DNA of 64,000 bases from Sternotherus odoratus (lineage: Eukaryota > Chordata > Testudines > Kinosternidae): NCBI GenBank assembly GCA_032164245.1, contig JAVMKO010000020.1, positions 7,033,206 to 7,097,205 of the forward strand. The letters run 5' to 3'. Shown here piece after piece: positions 45,227 through 57,200 of the stretch. The position numbers and the translations under genes were made by a program. The notes beneath the pieces are model-generated. The model saw only the letters and a list, made by a program, of their open reading frames with translations. It ran no database searches and was not told the origin of the DNA. How positions within the stretch are numbered: position 1 is the stretch's first letter; every line of letters starts with the position of its first letter.

Positions 45227-45995
45227 ATTCAGTGTCAAGCCCAGGAAATAGATTTTGACTTCGGAGGGCTTTGCATCAGGCCTGTGTGAAAATGGTATCT
45301 TTCTACTCGACAGATCTGATCTGTGCAGATTTTATAACAATCTCCTTTATTAACAAAAAACAACATTTTGTTGAACTGCCAATCCTAACCATTCAAAAAT
45401 TGAGTCAAAATCACATTTTAATAAACCCAAAAGCTTTGGGTTCTGCTTCACTTTCTGGTTCCTGAGCCTTTAGGGTACACTCAGATCACATTTTCAAGAT
45501 GTTCTATGCAGCTATGTGGGTTAGTAGTAGTAACCGTTATTTCATCTCTCTGATATCGCATGTGAGCAAAGTTCTATTCTACATAATGTAGGAGAGCATG
45601 AAATGAAGAATAAAAGTGGAACTACCAGCACAATACACTTGTTTCAGTGAGGGCCGAGGCACCCGTGACCAAATTGCAAATACTGCATTTTTCACTGATG
45701 CAACAGGTAAGTTCAGTCACCCATTGATCATACTATATTGACTACTCAGAAGAGTCTGATACGGTCTTTGGAGGATGCTGACAGACATGGGGATTCCAAA
45801 GCATGTCACTGAATTCATTGCAAGTCTTCACCACCACCACCAGTCTCTGGTGGAAGCAAGAGCAGGTGACGGAGAGAAGTTTTTAACTGGGAGGGGTGTG
45901 AGATAAAGGTGTATTTTGTCTGCAGGCCTCGTTAACATATATTAAGAATTTATTATGACGCAAGCCTGGGAAGGTTTTGGCAAACTTCCCTTGGT

Positions 45996-46147
45996 GGTGT
46001 GCTGTATATCTGCCAACTGTATTTTCCACTCCATGCATCTGATGAAGTGGGTTATAGTTCACAAAAGCTTATGCCCAGATAAATGTGTTCATTTCTAAGG
46101 TGCCACAAGGCTGATGCAGACTAACATGGCTACCCCTCTGAAATCCT
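45996..46147 (+). mobile_element. Penelope-like element 3' tail with 10-bp TSD
   Basis: Contains CATCTGATGAAGTGGGTTAT, then AAAGCTTATGC, AAGGTGCCACAAGG and CAGACTAACATGGCTACC, the tail of a Penelope-like family. It is flanked by the direct repeat TTCCCTTGGT at 45986-45995 and 46148-46157. Strongly 5'-truncated. Confidence 0.65.
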
Positions 46148-46159
46148 TTCCCTTGGTAA

Positions 46160-47930
46160 CTTATTCCAGTATTTAGGAAGAAATGTCTAGCTATAAGAAT
46201 ATCTAAATATTTAAACACAGACGCTAAGATGAGATTTTCATGTAATCACTTGACCCCAGGAGTTTGGCCATTAAAAATCATGACTCATGATAAAATCATG
46301 ACAGTTTGCAACACTGATTTTTATTCCTTTTCTTTACTTTGATTATCCCTTCAGATAAACACAGGTGGTTTCTACTCTGCTCCACACATCAACCAAATAA
46401 TTAACTCCTTCCCGATGGTGGAACCTTTTATAATTTTTGGTGATGTTCAAGCGAGAAAGAAGTCAGTGTGTCGTCTAGTTTCACGATTGGTTTGTGGCAG
46501 CAGCAAGGGGGGGGGGGGAGTGGCAGGGGGAAGGAAATCACATGTAAACGGAGGAAATGTGATGAGAAGAAAGTGAAAGCCCATATGAAAGGCCACAATT
46601 TTTAGTGTCACTTTTTGGAGCTCTGTATCCTAATCGGTGGAACGGGAGTCAGAGGGCATATGTTTTCTGGAGGGACTGTTATTGAGGTGACACCAGGGGA
46701 ATAGGGAATGTGGGGTACCGGGGAGTTAGGCTGAAAGCAATTCAGCCATGTGGACAGAGCAGTCCACATGGTTAAATAAAGTTTCACTTGTTCAATGTAA
46801 CCTGCGTTCAGCTGCACGTTTTGTGAATGAAACAAGCATAACTCTGCTTCCCTCTGGAATTAACTCTCACTTATGTCCCGTTTTGAGATTATAAATGGGG
46901 ATTTAATTGATGTATAGGCCCTTGCTGTCCTTCTTCATAAGGGTGACTTTCACCCTTTATGAATAAGAAGCAAAATAAATAGGTTTGACTCTGGGGTAGG
47001 CTGAGTGAGAGAGAGAGATCACAGAAGGTAAGAGGATTTCCATTGTACCATGCCACATATATGTTTATCCTTCTGACGAGATTAGATTCAACAGGATAAA
47101 TGCTGCCTGCCATGAAATAAGGATGCACTTTGCATTCCTTGAATTTGAATATACAATACTGATGTCAATATTTATTTCTGGAGTAGAAGGCAGTTTAAGG
47201 GTTGAGTACGATTAAGGTCAACAAGGGAAGGCATGTTGGACTTGATGGTTGTTTCCTATGCTAAGAGGGCAAATTCATCCCTGATGTAAAGGTACTGCAA
47301 TCACATGGTCTCACATGTCTTTTTTCCCAGTATTCTTCAATAGATTTTGTGATTGCTTTTTTTTAAATTTTTTTGGTAGCTTCAGTGGAAACATGTCATC
47401 AGTTGTATTTTGCAGGGATGGTTAGAATTAATTTTAATGGGCCAGATTCGCAATGCACATAAATCAGTGTTGTTCCAGTGGTTTCAGATGAGATTCTTGC
47501 CTATTGTGTTTGTAAAACACGTGGGAGATGGGAAAACCTTCTTAGAACCCTAATCCTAAACACACAGAAGTTGCTGGGAATTTTTCTATTGATTTTTTTT
47601 CACGGTCTGTTGTCCAGATCCTAAAATTCTAATAATTGTAAAGTGCTTTGATCGATGGTGCTATAATTTTATAAATGCAAATTATTAATTGGGCTAATTA
47701 TTAGCTCCAAACTATAGCAGTAAAATGTTGTTGATAAACACCAATTAAATGAAAAACACTGCTTTTTCTTTCACTATATTTAAACAGCTCATATTTTTAT
47801 CCTGTAAATTAAACTTCCCTGTCCAATGCATGTTTGTACACTGAAATCTATTTTTTCATTATTTTGAACAGTCCAGTTTCAAATGTCTCTTGGAATGTAA
47901 CTTATAACAGAGTCTATTTTACAGTCTTTC
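46160..47930. other. Intergenic, no gene seen
   Basis: A/T-rich, with a G run near 46508-46519 and a short (GA)n near 47008-47020. Nothing else recognised. Confidence 0.5.
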
Positions 47931-47934
47931 AGGT

Positions 47935-48055
47935 CTCTCCATTAGGACACTATTCCTGATGCTCAGCCTAATCTCTGCTCTGACACTGGCTCTTTTTGTG
48001 GCCTTTGTCAAGTCACTTAACCTCCCTGCTTCTGTTTCCCCACCTGTAAAATGGA
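47935..48055 (+). repeat. MIR relic
   Basis: CTCTGACACTGGC, TTTGTCAAGTCACTTAACCTC, CTGTTTCCCCACCTGTAAAATGG. Plus-orientation MIR core. Confidence 0.75.
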
Positions 48056-48067
48056 ATCCTTGAAATG

Positions 48068-48600
48068 TAGGGCTGGATGGGACCTTGATAGGTCACTTAG
48101 TCCAGTCCTTTGCCCTGAGACAGTAACAAGTATTATCTAGATCATCCTTGACAGGTGTTTGTCTAATCTGTTCTTAAAAACGAATAGTGACAGAGATTCA
48201 ACGACTTCCCTTGGTAATTTGTTACACTGCTTAATCACTTTTACAGTTAAGAAGTTTTTCCTAATGTCTAACCTAAATCTCCTTTGCTGCAATTTAAGAC
48301 TATTACTTCTTGTCCTATTCTCAGTGGTTAAGGAAAACAATTTATTATTCGTCCCCTTTACAGCAACCTTTCTCTGTAGGTTTGAAGACTGTTATCAAGT
48401 CCCGCCTCAGTCGTCTCTTCTCCTGACTAAACAAACCCAATGTTTTCAATCTTTCCTTGTAGCTCGTTGTTTGCTAGATCTTTTAATCATTTTTGTTGTT
48501 CTCCTCTGGAGTTTTCTCCCATTTGTTCACCTCTTTTCTGAAGTGTGGTGCCCAGAAATGGACACACTACTCCAGTTGAGGCCTTATCAGTGCTGAGTAG
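48068..48600 (-). mobile_element. CR1 LINE 3' end
   Basis: The minus-strand frame at 48137-48340 carries [20 protein letters not shown], matching the CR1 ORF2 3' region at 35529-36087. The 3' end (GGTCCCATCCAGCCCTAC on the minus strand) is near 48070. The remaining sequence is older CR1 3' region. Broken frames. Confidence 0.8.
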
Positions 48601-48699
48601 AGTGAAATAATTATTTCTCATGTATCACTTACAACACTCCTGCTAATACATCCCAGCATGACCATTACTTATTAGCTTATTATCTTCTAAGTGCTGACA

Positions 48700-48955
48700 A
48701 ATTGACTATTTATTCCATTGTCTTTCCTGGTACTGAAGTCAAATTGACTGGTCTATAATTCCTTGGATTGTCCTTATTTCCCTCTTTTATATTAGGTACC
48801 ATATTTGCCCTTTTCCAGTCCTCCAGGGTCTCTCCCATCCTCCATGATTCCTCAAAGATAATTGCTAATGGCTTAGAGAGCTCTTTACCATGCACCTTAA
48901 GTATATTAGCAGGTATTTCATCAGGCCTTGCTGACGTTGAAGACATCTAACTTGT
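48700..48955 (-). pseudogene. CR1 LINE reverse-transcriptase N-terminal fragment
   Basis: Minus-strand ORF 48710-48946 contains DEIPANILKVHGKELSKPLA, EDWKRANMVPNIKEGNKD and NYRPVNLTSVPGK. These are the start of the CR1-type reverse transcriptase domain. It lies directly upstream, in CR1 sense, of the 48068-48600 3' end, so most of the RT domain is missing between them: one element with a large internal deletion, or two adjacent copies. Confidence 0.85.
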
Positions 48956-49006
48956 GATTCTTAAATTGTTCTTTTCCTATTTTAGCCTCGGATCCTACTT
49001 CATTTA

Positions 49007-49100
49007 CAGTGATTTTCAAACTTTTGTATTGGTGACCCCTTTCACACAGCAAATGTCTGAGTGTGACCCCCCACTTATAAATTAAAAACATTTTTTTACT
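49007..49100 (+). mobile_element. hAT-type element, 5' fragment
   Basis: CAGTGATTTTCAAACTTTTG followed by ATTGGTGACCCCTTTCACA, the same family as 4090-4283. The right end is lost. 49101-49620 shows nothing else. Confidence 0.65.
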
Positions 49101-49624
49101 TAGCTCCTTGGTAAAGCACTTTGAAGAGTGCTATATAGTGCTAGTTATTGTAATAATAATTTATCAATGATACATAACATCTATTGAATATCCAATGCCA
49201 TACAATATTTTTTCCTTGATGATCTCCCATCTGAATATTATCCAGATTCAGCCTTGCTGGGAGTGGGCAATATGCCACCTTGAGAGGGAGTACAGATATC
49301 TAACTGAATTATTAGAGTGCTGTGCTGGAGGAAAGAAATTCTAGGTAATTGCTTACTATTGGATTTTAAATGGCATTCTGTCTGGATTGGCAATTGGATT
49401 CTATCTGGTGACAAAATCAATGACTTCCTTTTTAGGAGAGCTATAAAACAATTTCCCCGGAAACTCTGAGTCATAGTTTAATTAAAAGAGTCTATCTCAA
49501 ATTAGTTTTTGTGATATTTGCTTCCTTGCTCTTCAGCATAAAGTCGTGGGAATATAACACTTTTCACATTAACACATTTCCCCTTCATTCAGACCTTTCC
49601 AAGTATTATAAGCTATCACAAGAA

Positions 49625-49997
49625 TGAGGAATGAGGGGGAATTTGATAGCTGCTTTCAACTACCTGAAAGGGGGTTCCAAAGAGGCTGGATCTAGATTGT
49701 CCACAGTGGTACCAAATGACAGAACAAGGAGTAATGGTCTCAAGTTGCACTGGGGGAGGCTTAGGTTGGATATTTGAAAAATAAAATTCACTAGGAGGGT
49801 GGTGGAATGGTTTACCTAGGGAGGTGGTGGAATCTCCTTCCTCAGAGGTTTTTTAGGTCAGGCTTGACAAATTCCTGGCTGGGGTGATTTAGTTGGCGAT
49901 TGGTCCTGCTTTGAGCAGGGGGTTGGTCCTGCTTTGAGCAGGGGGTTGGACTAGATGACCTTCTGAGGTTCCTTCCAATCCTGATAGTCGATGATTC
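49625..49997 (+). mobile_element. CR1 LINE 3' end with internal 26-bp duplication
   Basis: GAATTTGATAGCTGCTTTCA, GTAATGGTCTCAAGTTGC, CTAGGGAGGTGGTGGAATC and GACTAGATGACC mark a CR1 3' end closely related to 35529-36087. The phrase TTGGTCCTGCTTTGAGCAGG occurs twice in tandem (49898-49950), a small copy-specific duplication. Confidence 0.9.
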
Positions 49998-50084
49998 AAT
50001 CTTAATTATACACATGGCTAAAATGAAGCCCTGAGAGGTTCTCATGACCTCACCTCCTTCCCTGCCCCCTACCTTTTGAATTGA

Positions 50085-50720
50085 TAGATTCCACAGTTTA
50101 AGGCCAGAAGGAATCATTATATCATCTCGCCCAGTGGTTCTCAACCTTTCCAGACTACCATACCCCTTTCAGGAGTCTGATTTGGCTTCTGTACCCCCAA
50201 ATTTCACCTTACTTCAAAACGACTCGCTTACCAAATCAGACACAAAAATACTAGAGTGTCCCAGCACGCTATTGCTGAAAAAGGGCTGACTTTCTCATTT
50301 TTACCTGCTAATTATAAAATAAAGCCATTGGAATATAAATATTGTACTTACATTTCAGTGTTGTACTTGAGAGCCTGTTTTTCACTTGTGAGCCTCGTCT
50401 GAAGTCAGCCCCAGTCAGCGGTGCTGAAGAATATAACTTAACTTTGTGGGGCTCCTTATGGTGTGGAACCCCAGGCATTTGCCCTGTTTGCCACCTCCTA
50501 CTGCTGGCTTTGCACTTGTGCGTCCCCCCTCCCCCCAGCATGTCCCATGACCCCCCTGAGGGCTACAACCCACAGGTTGAGAAACACTGATCTAGAGGAG
50601 TTGAGTACCCCCTGGAAGACCTCTGTACCCTTGGTTGACACGTACCTGTGGTTGAGAATCACTGGTCTAGTTTGACCTCTTGTATATCACAGGCCATTAA
50701 ATTTCATCCTGCAACCTCCT
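50085..50720 (-). mobile_element. CR1 3' end split by a hAT element
   Basis: 50091-50131 (AGTTTAAGGCCAGAAGGAATCA) and 50665-50720 (TAGTTTGACCTCTTGTATAT) are adjacent parts of the inverted CR1 3' sequence seen at 17225-17345. The hAT element at 50132-50664 sits between them. Confidence 0.75.
50132..50664 (+). mobile_element. hAT-type nonautonomous element nested in CR1
   Basis: Starts CAGTGGTTCTCAACCTTTCC and ends GGTTGAGAATCACTG, long matching inverted ends. Flanking octamers ATCTCGCC and GTCTAGTT agree at only 4 of 8, three of the differences being transitions. The CR1 halves outside confirm the boundaries. Internal sequence has no transposase. Confidence 0.75.
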
Positions 50721-51174
50721 TATCTAGGCCAATAACTTGTTTGGCGAAAGCATGTCTTCCATCTGGAAAGTTGAAGGTGGAGTCCCAGTAGATCCCTGTG
50801 GAGAGTTTTCTTCAGACCTAGGGAGAAAAACCACTCCTGTGCACAGGGCTTCTTATAGTACAGCCAATCCGAAATGCTCAACAGCTCAGAGTAAGGTCTG
50901 AAAATAATCTTGAAATAAGCTTTAAACTCATGAGATTTTAAATGTTGAATTCTCTTGATTTGCCTTCTGTTTTTTGAGCGGATAGAGGTGCATTTGACTC
51001 ATGTCTCCAAGATTTTCTCTGCAACTACCAAAGGACCCACTTTAAAAGAACTCATTTTTTAAAAAAAGAATGAGAGAACCGAGGTTCTCTTCACAGGGGC
51101 TGGGGTTTGAAGCAAAACATCAAATAGTGTTAGACACTTGGTAGAAATCATGATTTGGTACCATTGCTCTTTTG

Positions 51175-51272
51175 TCCACAACATTCATCTGATGAAATGG
51201 GTCTTAGCCCACGAAAGCTCACGATCCCTAAGATCTGTTAGTCTGTAAGGTGCTACAAGACTCTTTGTCGCT
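51175..51272 (+). mobile_element. Penelope-like element 3' tail with 12-bp TSD
   Basis: TTCATCTGATGAAATGGGTC, AGCCCACGAAAGCTCACG and GTCTGTAAGGTGCTACAAGA. Flanks ATTGCTCTTTTG (51163-51174) and ATTGCTGTTTTG (51273-51284) match at 11 of 12. Confidence 0.65.
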
Positions 51273-52639
51273 ATTGCTGTTTTGGCAATTTAAATGGTGC
51301 ACGGGCTTTCTGCAGGTCTGTGCTGGAATGATCCCCCCCCCCGCCCAATTCTTGAGGATTCCATGTTACCCAAAAGCAGGATTTGTAGAGCGGCAGAACA
51401 CAAAACAGCTCAGTGGAGTGATGTCAGAGTTCATGAATGCAGAGGGGCATCTGTATGCATCTTGGTGATTGCCAGGATAACAGAGAAACCACGACTCCCA
51501 GTCCCGTGTGCTAGCTACCACACCCCAGCCAGGATCTGTTTGTCTTTTTCCAGATTGTTTCTCTTCATTGCAAGTTGGCATTGACCTGTTATTGAGGGCT
51601 TGCTTGGTAGTACCCGTCTCGGTCATTTTAAAGAAAAATATATTTGAGTTTGGAATGACTAATTTCAAACTATCACCCCATCTCCTAAATGCCCCCTTCT
51701 TCTAACACATGTAGAGCAGATTCTTCCCTTAGTTACACCTGTGCAGCTCTGTGTGGCCAGCTCTTGTGACTTGTCTCATGATATTTTTCTTAAAGCTTCA
51801 CCTCCTGGAGTCATGTGATTATGTGAGAATCTCAGCTTTCCTTTACAAAAAAAGATTACCCTTTTGTAGCTTTCATGGTTATGGAGGAAAGCTTGAAAAT
51901 GTGAACCATAAAGGCTCAAACCCAGAAGGCAAATAAAGCAAGAACTACTCGGAGCTAGTACACATCAGTAAACCTACCACTGGGGGGGAGGGATGGATAG
52001 ATAGATAAATAAAATGATAGCAAGCTGAGTATGTACCCTGTGGAAGCCTATTAACCTGTGACCAGTTTCATTATCAGTTTGAAAAATGCACATTCCTTAT
52101 CCAGGTTTTGTTGCATAAAGATACAAAGAAAATCCCATTTCTATTGACTAATATATGTTCTGTCTGAATACTTTGGGCACAGAGAACTGATTTTGATCAC
52201 TCAGGCCCCCAAAGAGTTAAATGCTCCAGTGGCCATCTGGTATGGTTGAATTTTCCAGACGGCAGCTGTTCCTATAACACTGAAGTAAACCCTTTCATAA
52301 TGGAATGAATAATTGCCGTTGGAAACAAAATGAAAATCTCCCCTTGCTTCCTCTTCCTCCACCCAGTTAAGCAAATATTTTAAATAAGGTTTACTTAAAA
52401 AATGGAAATGAAAATCAACAGTGTGGATGATTTTGATTTTTTCCCCCTGGGCTTTACAACTTGTGTCCCTGGGCAAAGCGAATGTGTATAAAATGCCACC
52501 AGATTAATGGGAGCAGCTTACACAGAGATGCAAGGCAGTGGAGAAATTGGACTCAGATTGGTTCAGTTGTGTAAGCCAAACATAAAAGAGATGCTCTAGG
52601 TCTAACATGAATTAATTCAATGAAGTCCTGTGGCCTATT

Positions 52640-52710
52640 ATACAAGAGGTCAGACTTGATGGTCACAATGATCCTTTCTGGTTTTATTATCTATTAATCT
52701 ACGATCTACA
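52640..52710 (+). mobile_element. CR1 LINE 3' end
   Basis: AGAGGTCAGACTTGATGGTC, ACAATGATCCTTTCTGG and a TCTATTAATCTACG tail. Same subfamily as beside PRND, in plus orientation. 51290-52635 shows no gene. Confidence 0.7.
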
Positions 52711-53001
52711 TTCAACTCAAGGTGAAATGAATTCAGAAGCAAAATACAGTAGGACCCAAATCCTGAGCTCACTTCTTTCTAACTGCTCAACTTGCCATTG
52801 AAATCCCATCATTTTTATTCCAGCTCCTATATAGCCATTTCCACTGCATGCATCAGCATATGGCAAACCACACGAGTAAGGGCCAATGGCTTGTGTAGTA
52901 TCTACACACTCAGAGAAGAAGGAAAAGGAGAGGAGGGTTCCAGGAACCCCTGCTGCCATAAACAAAAGGGAAAAGAAATGTTAGGAAAATTATGAGGGGC
53001 C

Positions 53002-54196
53002 TGTGATGTTGCACCTCGTAATGTTTTATAGAAATATGCTTATGAGTGTAAACATGACATAACTGGAATATGTTTGATGCTAGATATGCCATGTAACATA
53101 TATTTGCAAAGGTTATGTTCTACTGCATGTATTCATCCTATTCGTAGGCATGTATCATTTTCATATCTGAAGTTATGAGCGTTGGCTCTATGCTTGTATT
53201 TAAAGTGTTTGCTGTAGAAGCACCTAAGGCAGGTTTGGTCAACATCATGTGAAGTATCTTGGAGTACTTGGCTAACAATGGGCCTTGATAGATGCCAATC
53301 CACATCAGAGCTTTCCTGGGAACGTTGGGGCTAACATGTGGGCCATGGGTTGGCTTGTAGAGAACTGAGTTGTGTATGGACATGTAACTTGCCCATGTGA
53401 CTCCAAAACTTCATCTTGTAGCTGTGATTCTACACAGGGGAGATGGGAGGGGTTCCACTCACAAGAAAGGCTATATAAGTCCCCAGAAACCCCTCCATTT
53501 TGTCTTCAGCTGGCTCAAGAGAGAGCCTCTCCACCCCAAAGAGATGCCTGAACGAAACTGGAACAAAGGAGTGTAACTATGGGGATGTAAGTGATTGCTG
53601 GATCCAGACTAGGAAGGAGTCTAGTTTGTAAAAGAAGCTTATTGGAACATCTTTGAGGATGAGATTTACCTGCATTTAGTTTCTTAGAATAGTAGACTTA
53701 GACTTGCATGATTTTGTTTTATTTTGTTTGGCAATTTACTTTGTTCTGTCTCTCATTACTTGGAACCACTTAATTCCTACTTTTTATATTTAATAAAATT
53801 GCTTTTTACTTATTAATTAACCCAGATCAAGTATTAATTCCTGGGGGAGCAAACAGCTGTGCATATCTCTCCATCAGTGTTAGAGAGGGTGAACAATTGG
53901 AGTTTACCCTGTATAAGCTTTATATGGAGTGAAATGGATTTATTTAGGGTTTGGATCCCATTGGGAACTGGGTATCTGGGTGTTGGAGTCTGGAGCACTT
54001 CTTAAGCTGTTTTCAGTTAAGCTCGCAGCTTTTGGGGGATGTGGTTCAGACTTGGGGCTATGTTTGTAGCAGGTTAATATGTCTGGCACAACCAGGCAAA
54101 GTACTGAAGTCCCAAGCTGCCAGAAAGCGGGCTCAGAGATAGTCCCAGCACATCAGGTGGCAGTCCAAGGGGGTTTCTGTGACCCAACCTGTCACA
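53002..54196 (+). mobile_element. Solo LTR of an endogenous retrovirus-like element (1.2 kb)
   Basis: Termini TGTGATGTTGC and CCCAACCTGTCACA form inverted TGTGA/TCACA ends. A TATA box TATATAAG lies at 53472-53479 and AATAAA at 53792-53797, in U3-R-U5 order. Flanking pentamers GGGCC (52997-53001) and AGGCC (54197-54201) match at 4 of 5. No gag/pol/env sequence is attached, so it is a solo LTR left by LTR-LTR recombination. Confidence 0.8.
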
Positions 54197-54201
54197 AGGC
54201 C

Positions 54202-57200
54202 AATCCAGCAAAATCTATTTATTATCTTTAGGACATGGCCATTGATTCCAAGAAGATCCATTTGACCATTAGCACGCATAGATTACTCCTGTCCAAATAA
54301 CCAAAGACTATTCTAATATCTATTTATATCAAGTAACTGAAATGTAGAAATGTAGCCCCGATTTCTCACTAAGGGCCCCTTTATATGGCTTTGCCAAACA
54401 GTGAAAAAGGAACCTTACTAAAAATGAAAGTTGGATTCCACAGAATCAATGGAAGACTTGCTGGAGGAGAAGTGCAATATTGAAGATGCTCTCCAAGGTG
54501 TCTGTCTGCGAGTTTTAAACCAGCTGAGATTTTTGATTGTTTGTGCCTGTCATATAAAAAAACGTTACCATTTGTTGACAAGGTCTAAATCAAATAGGTT
54601 CCCACTCTTTTTTATAGGTTTCTTCAACCATCGTATAAATTCTATAAGAGAGACCTAGTTCTCTGTTAAATATTAGTTTTAAACAAAGCTCCTTGAAGGG
54701 CTTCTCTTCTTCTGTCAAATGCCGGAGGACTTTTCAATAAAGAATCAAGGTGATGAAGCTCTGATCTTGTTGACATAAAAGTAGCACTGAACCAGCACAA
54801 GAGAATACTCATGCAATTATTGTGAATGGTTAGGTAAATGCTTATACTTGAAAATGCTGGTATTTTACTGCAAAGCAGGAATTTATGAAATCCACAGGTC
54901 ATGGGGAGGTTCACCAAAGCTCTCCAAGGTGCTGATAGAAGCAAACAGTGCATTTTATAAGTGATGGTCCAAAATATATAGAGGAGTAGTGAGGGGAGGA
55001 GGAGGGCAGGGAAAGTCCTTGCTGGGAAGTCATTCAACTTTTACAGGCACAGAACAGTTTGTTCTAGCTGGGAACATTTCCCAGCAAACACATGACTGTT
55101 GCAAAGCCAAGCTCTTGGCATTCCATTTGATTAGAAAGGAAATGCAATTAGCATGTGATTCCTCAAGCAAACTGCGTCTAATAGCACCAGCCATTTGTGA
55201 TGCTGATAATTAATGTTTTAGAGGTCATGGTCTCAGCTGAACATGCTGTGTAGGGAGGGGTTTTTCCTTGCTTCCTGAATATTTTTGAAGCATTTCCAAA
55301 TCCATGTTGTTAGTCTGTGAATGGTGACATCTCTAGCAAATAAATATCTGGGCCAAGTTAATCAATGTAAATCAATACCTCTAAAGATAAATCTTGTCAG
55401 CACTTTGCTGTAAATTGTGATACCATTTCTCCACCCACAAACTCATGGGCTGGTTGATGTAATCCACTGAATGCACACGCAGGGCCATATTCTTAGCTGG
55501 TGTATATGGGTGTTGCTCCATTGGCTTCAATCCATCTAGGCTGATTTACCCTAGCAAAAAACTGGCCTGTTTTCTTTTACAGTACACTACCTTCTCCAGC
55601 ACAAGCAGCTTGGAAGGCAAACATGACTCGCAGACTTGTTGTGTGGCCTCGTGCAAGTCACCTCAGTTTGTGCCTCAGTTTCCCCATTTTTTAGAATGGC
55701 CATAATTACTCCTCTCTGGCATTGTGAGGGCAAATTAATTATTGAAAGGCACTTTGAAACCTTGAGATAGAATGCACCATACACACACAGAGTAATTTTA
55801 TCTCCTTTAATTGCGGTTCAGAAATAAAGGCAAGTGTTTTTTTGTTCTGTGTTTGTACAGTGCCTAGCACAATGTGATTGTGCTTCTAGAGGCTACAATA
55901 ATATCAATAATTGCTAGTAATAATGAAGTATACAAATAACTAGAGCATCCAAACTGCACCTACCTAGTTAAGGAATATTGAATGAATAACTTACCTATTG
56001 TATAGGTACGTATCATATTTACTGAATCTCTGTGGATCATTTACACATCATCTGTGTTTATTATCGGAATGCTGTACTATCACCTTAAAAGTTATAACTG
56101 TTTCTCTAGCAGCTATAATCTGATAATGGTTGTAGGTAATTCAGCACTGCCCATGTGCTAAGCACTATTCCAGGCAGAGCAACAGATAAGCTACTTACAG
56201 GCAGAGTTGTGTTCCTGTATCTAGGTTGATTTCCTGATGATGAAATGAGTTTTCTGGGGACAGTTGTTTAAACCTGCAAGGAATAAATCTCTCCTAGGAA
56301 CTGCTTTTGAACAACTCCCTTAGCTCGCGGCGGCACAGTGAACTTGTGATTAAGTCCCCTTGGCATTCTAACAAGCAACTGCGAGGTTTGAGTTATGTGC
56401 AGCTTTAGAAACAGGAATAAAGATACTGCTCTAAAGAAACAAAAAACAAAGAACAACAGACAGTACTGGTTCAGTTGCATCTCCACGGGCCCATACAACA
56501 CATGCTGTTTCTAAAACATTTGTCTATACAAAAAATAGAGTTGGTAGGCATGTTTGTGAAGGAGGCAGGTAATTATTTTCTGTGATTTAGCATGGTTCTT
56601 AGCCTGCATCCATCCTGCTGTGGGCTACGTGTAATAATTCTTATTTTAAAAACACTAGGCAGTTGGATACACTTTTTCTGAAGGTTTCCAGGGTCTTAGC
56701 TTAGGGCTTGTCTATATGGGGAAGCTATTCTAAAATCAGGTAGGGTGTATGTGAACTTAAAGTGCAATAGCTGTTTTAGAGTAACTCCATTTGTGAGCAT
56801 TCTTATTTTGCATAGGTATTCCAGTCAATTTTCTCCATATAGATAAATCCTTAATTCAGTTGTTGGACTGGGTGTTTCAATTTTCAAATGCACATTTTTT
56901 TCCTCTATCCCATTGCTACTAATAAGTTATAATTAGACAGGCAAGTCAACCAATGGTGACTAGGTTATGTGGTGGTCAGGGATAGCTGGATCTTTATTTA
57001 AAGAGGTAAACAGTAGAGTCTAACTGGCTGAGTAAATCATACCCATGTGAGTAAGGAACTTGCAATCTGGCTCTGTTTCAGCAAACTATTCTGCACAAAA
57101 CCAATCTGGAGCACCCAATGTTCATGCTTTGGGAATGTCTTGCAGTGTTGCCCTCTGCATGTGAACAATTGACTGCTGTTTCCCGAAGAATAAGTAAGCA

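Noticed and set aside
54431..54658. 75-codon ORF beginning MDSTESMEDLLEEKCNIEDA
   Set aside because: The acidic start looks protein-like, but it is short, has no splice context or known domain, and decays into low-complexity residues.
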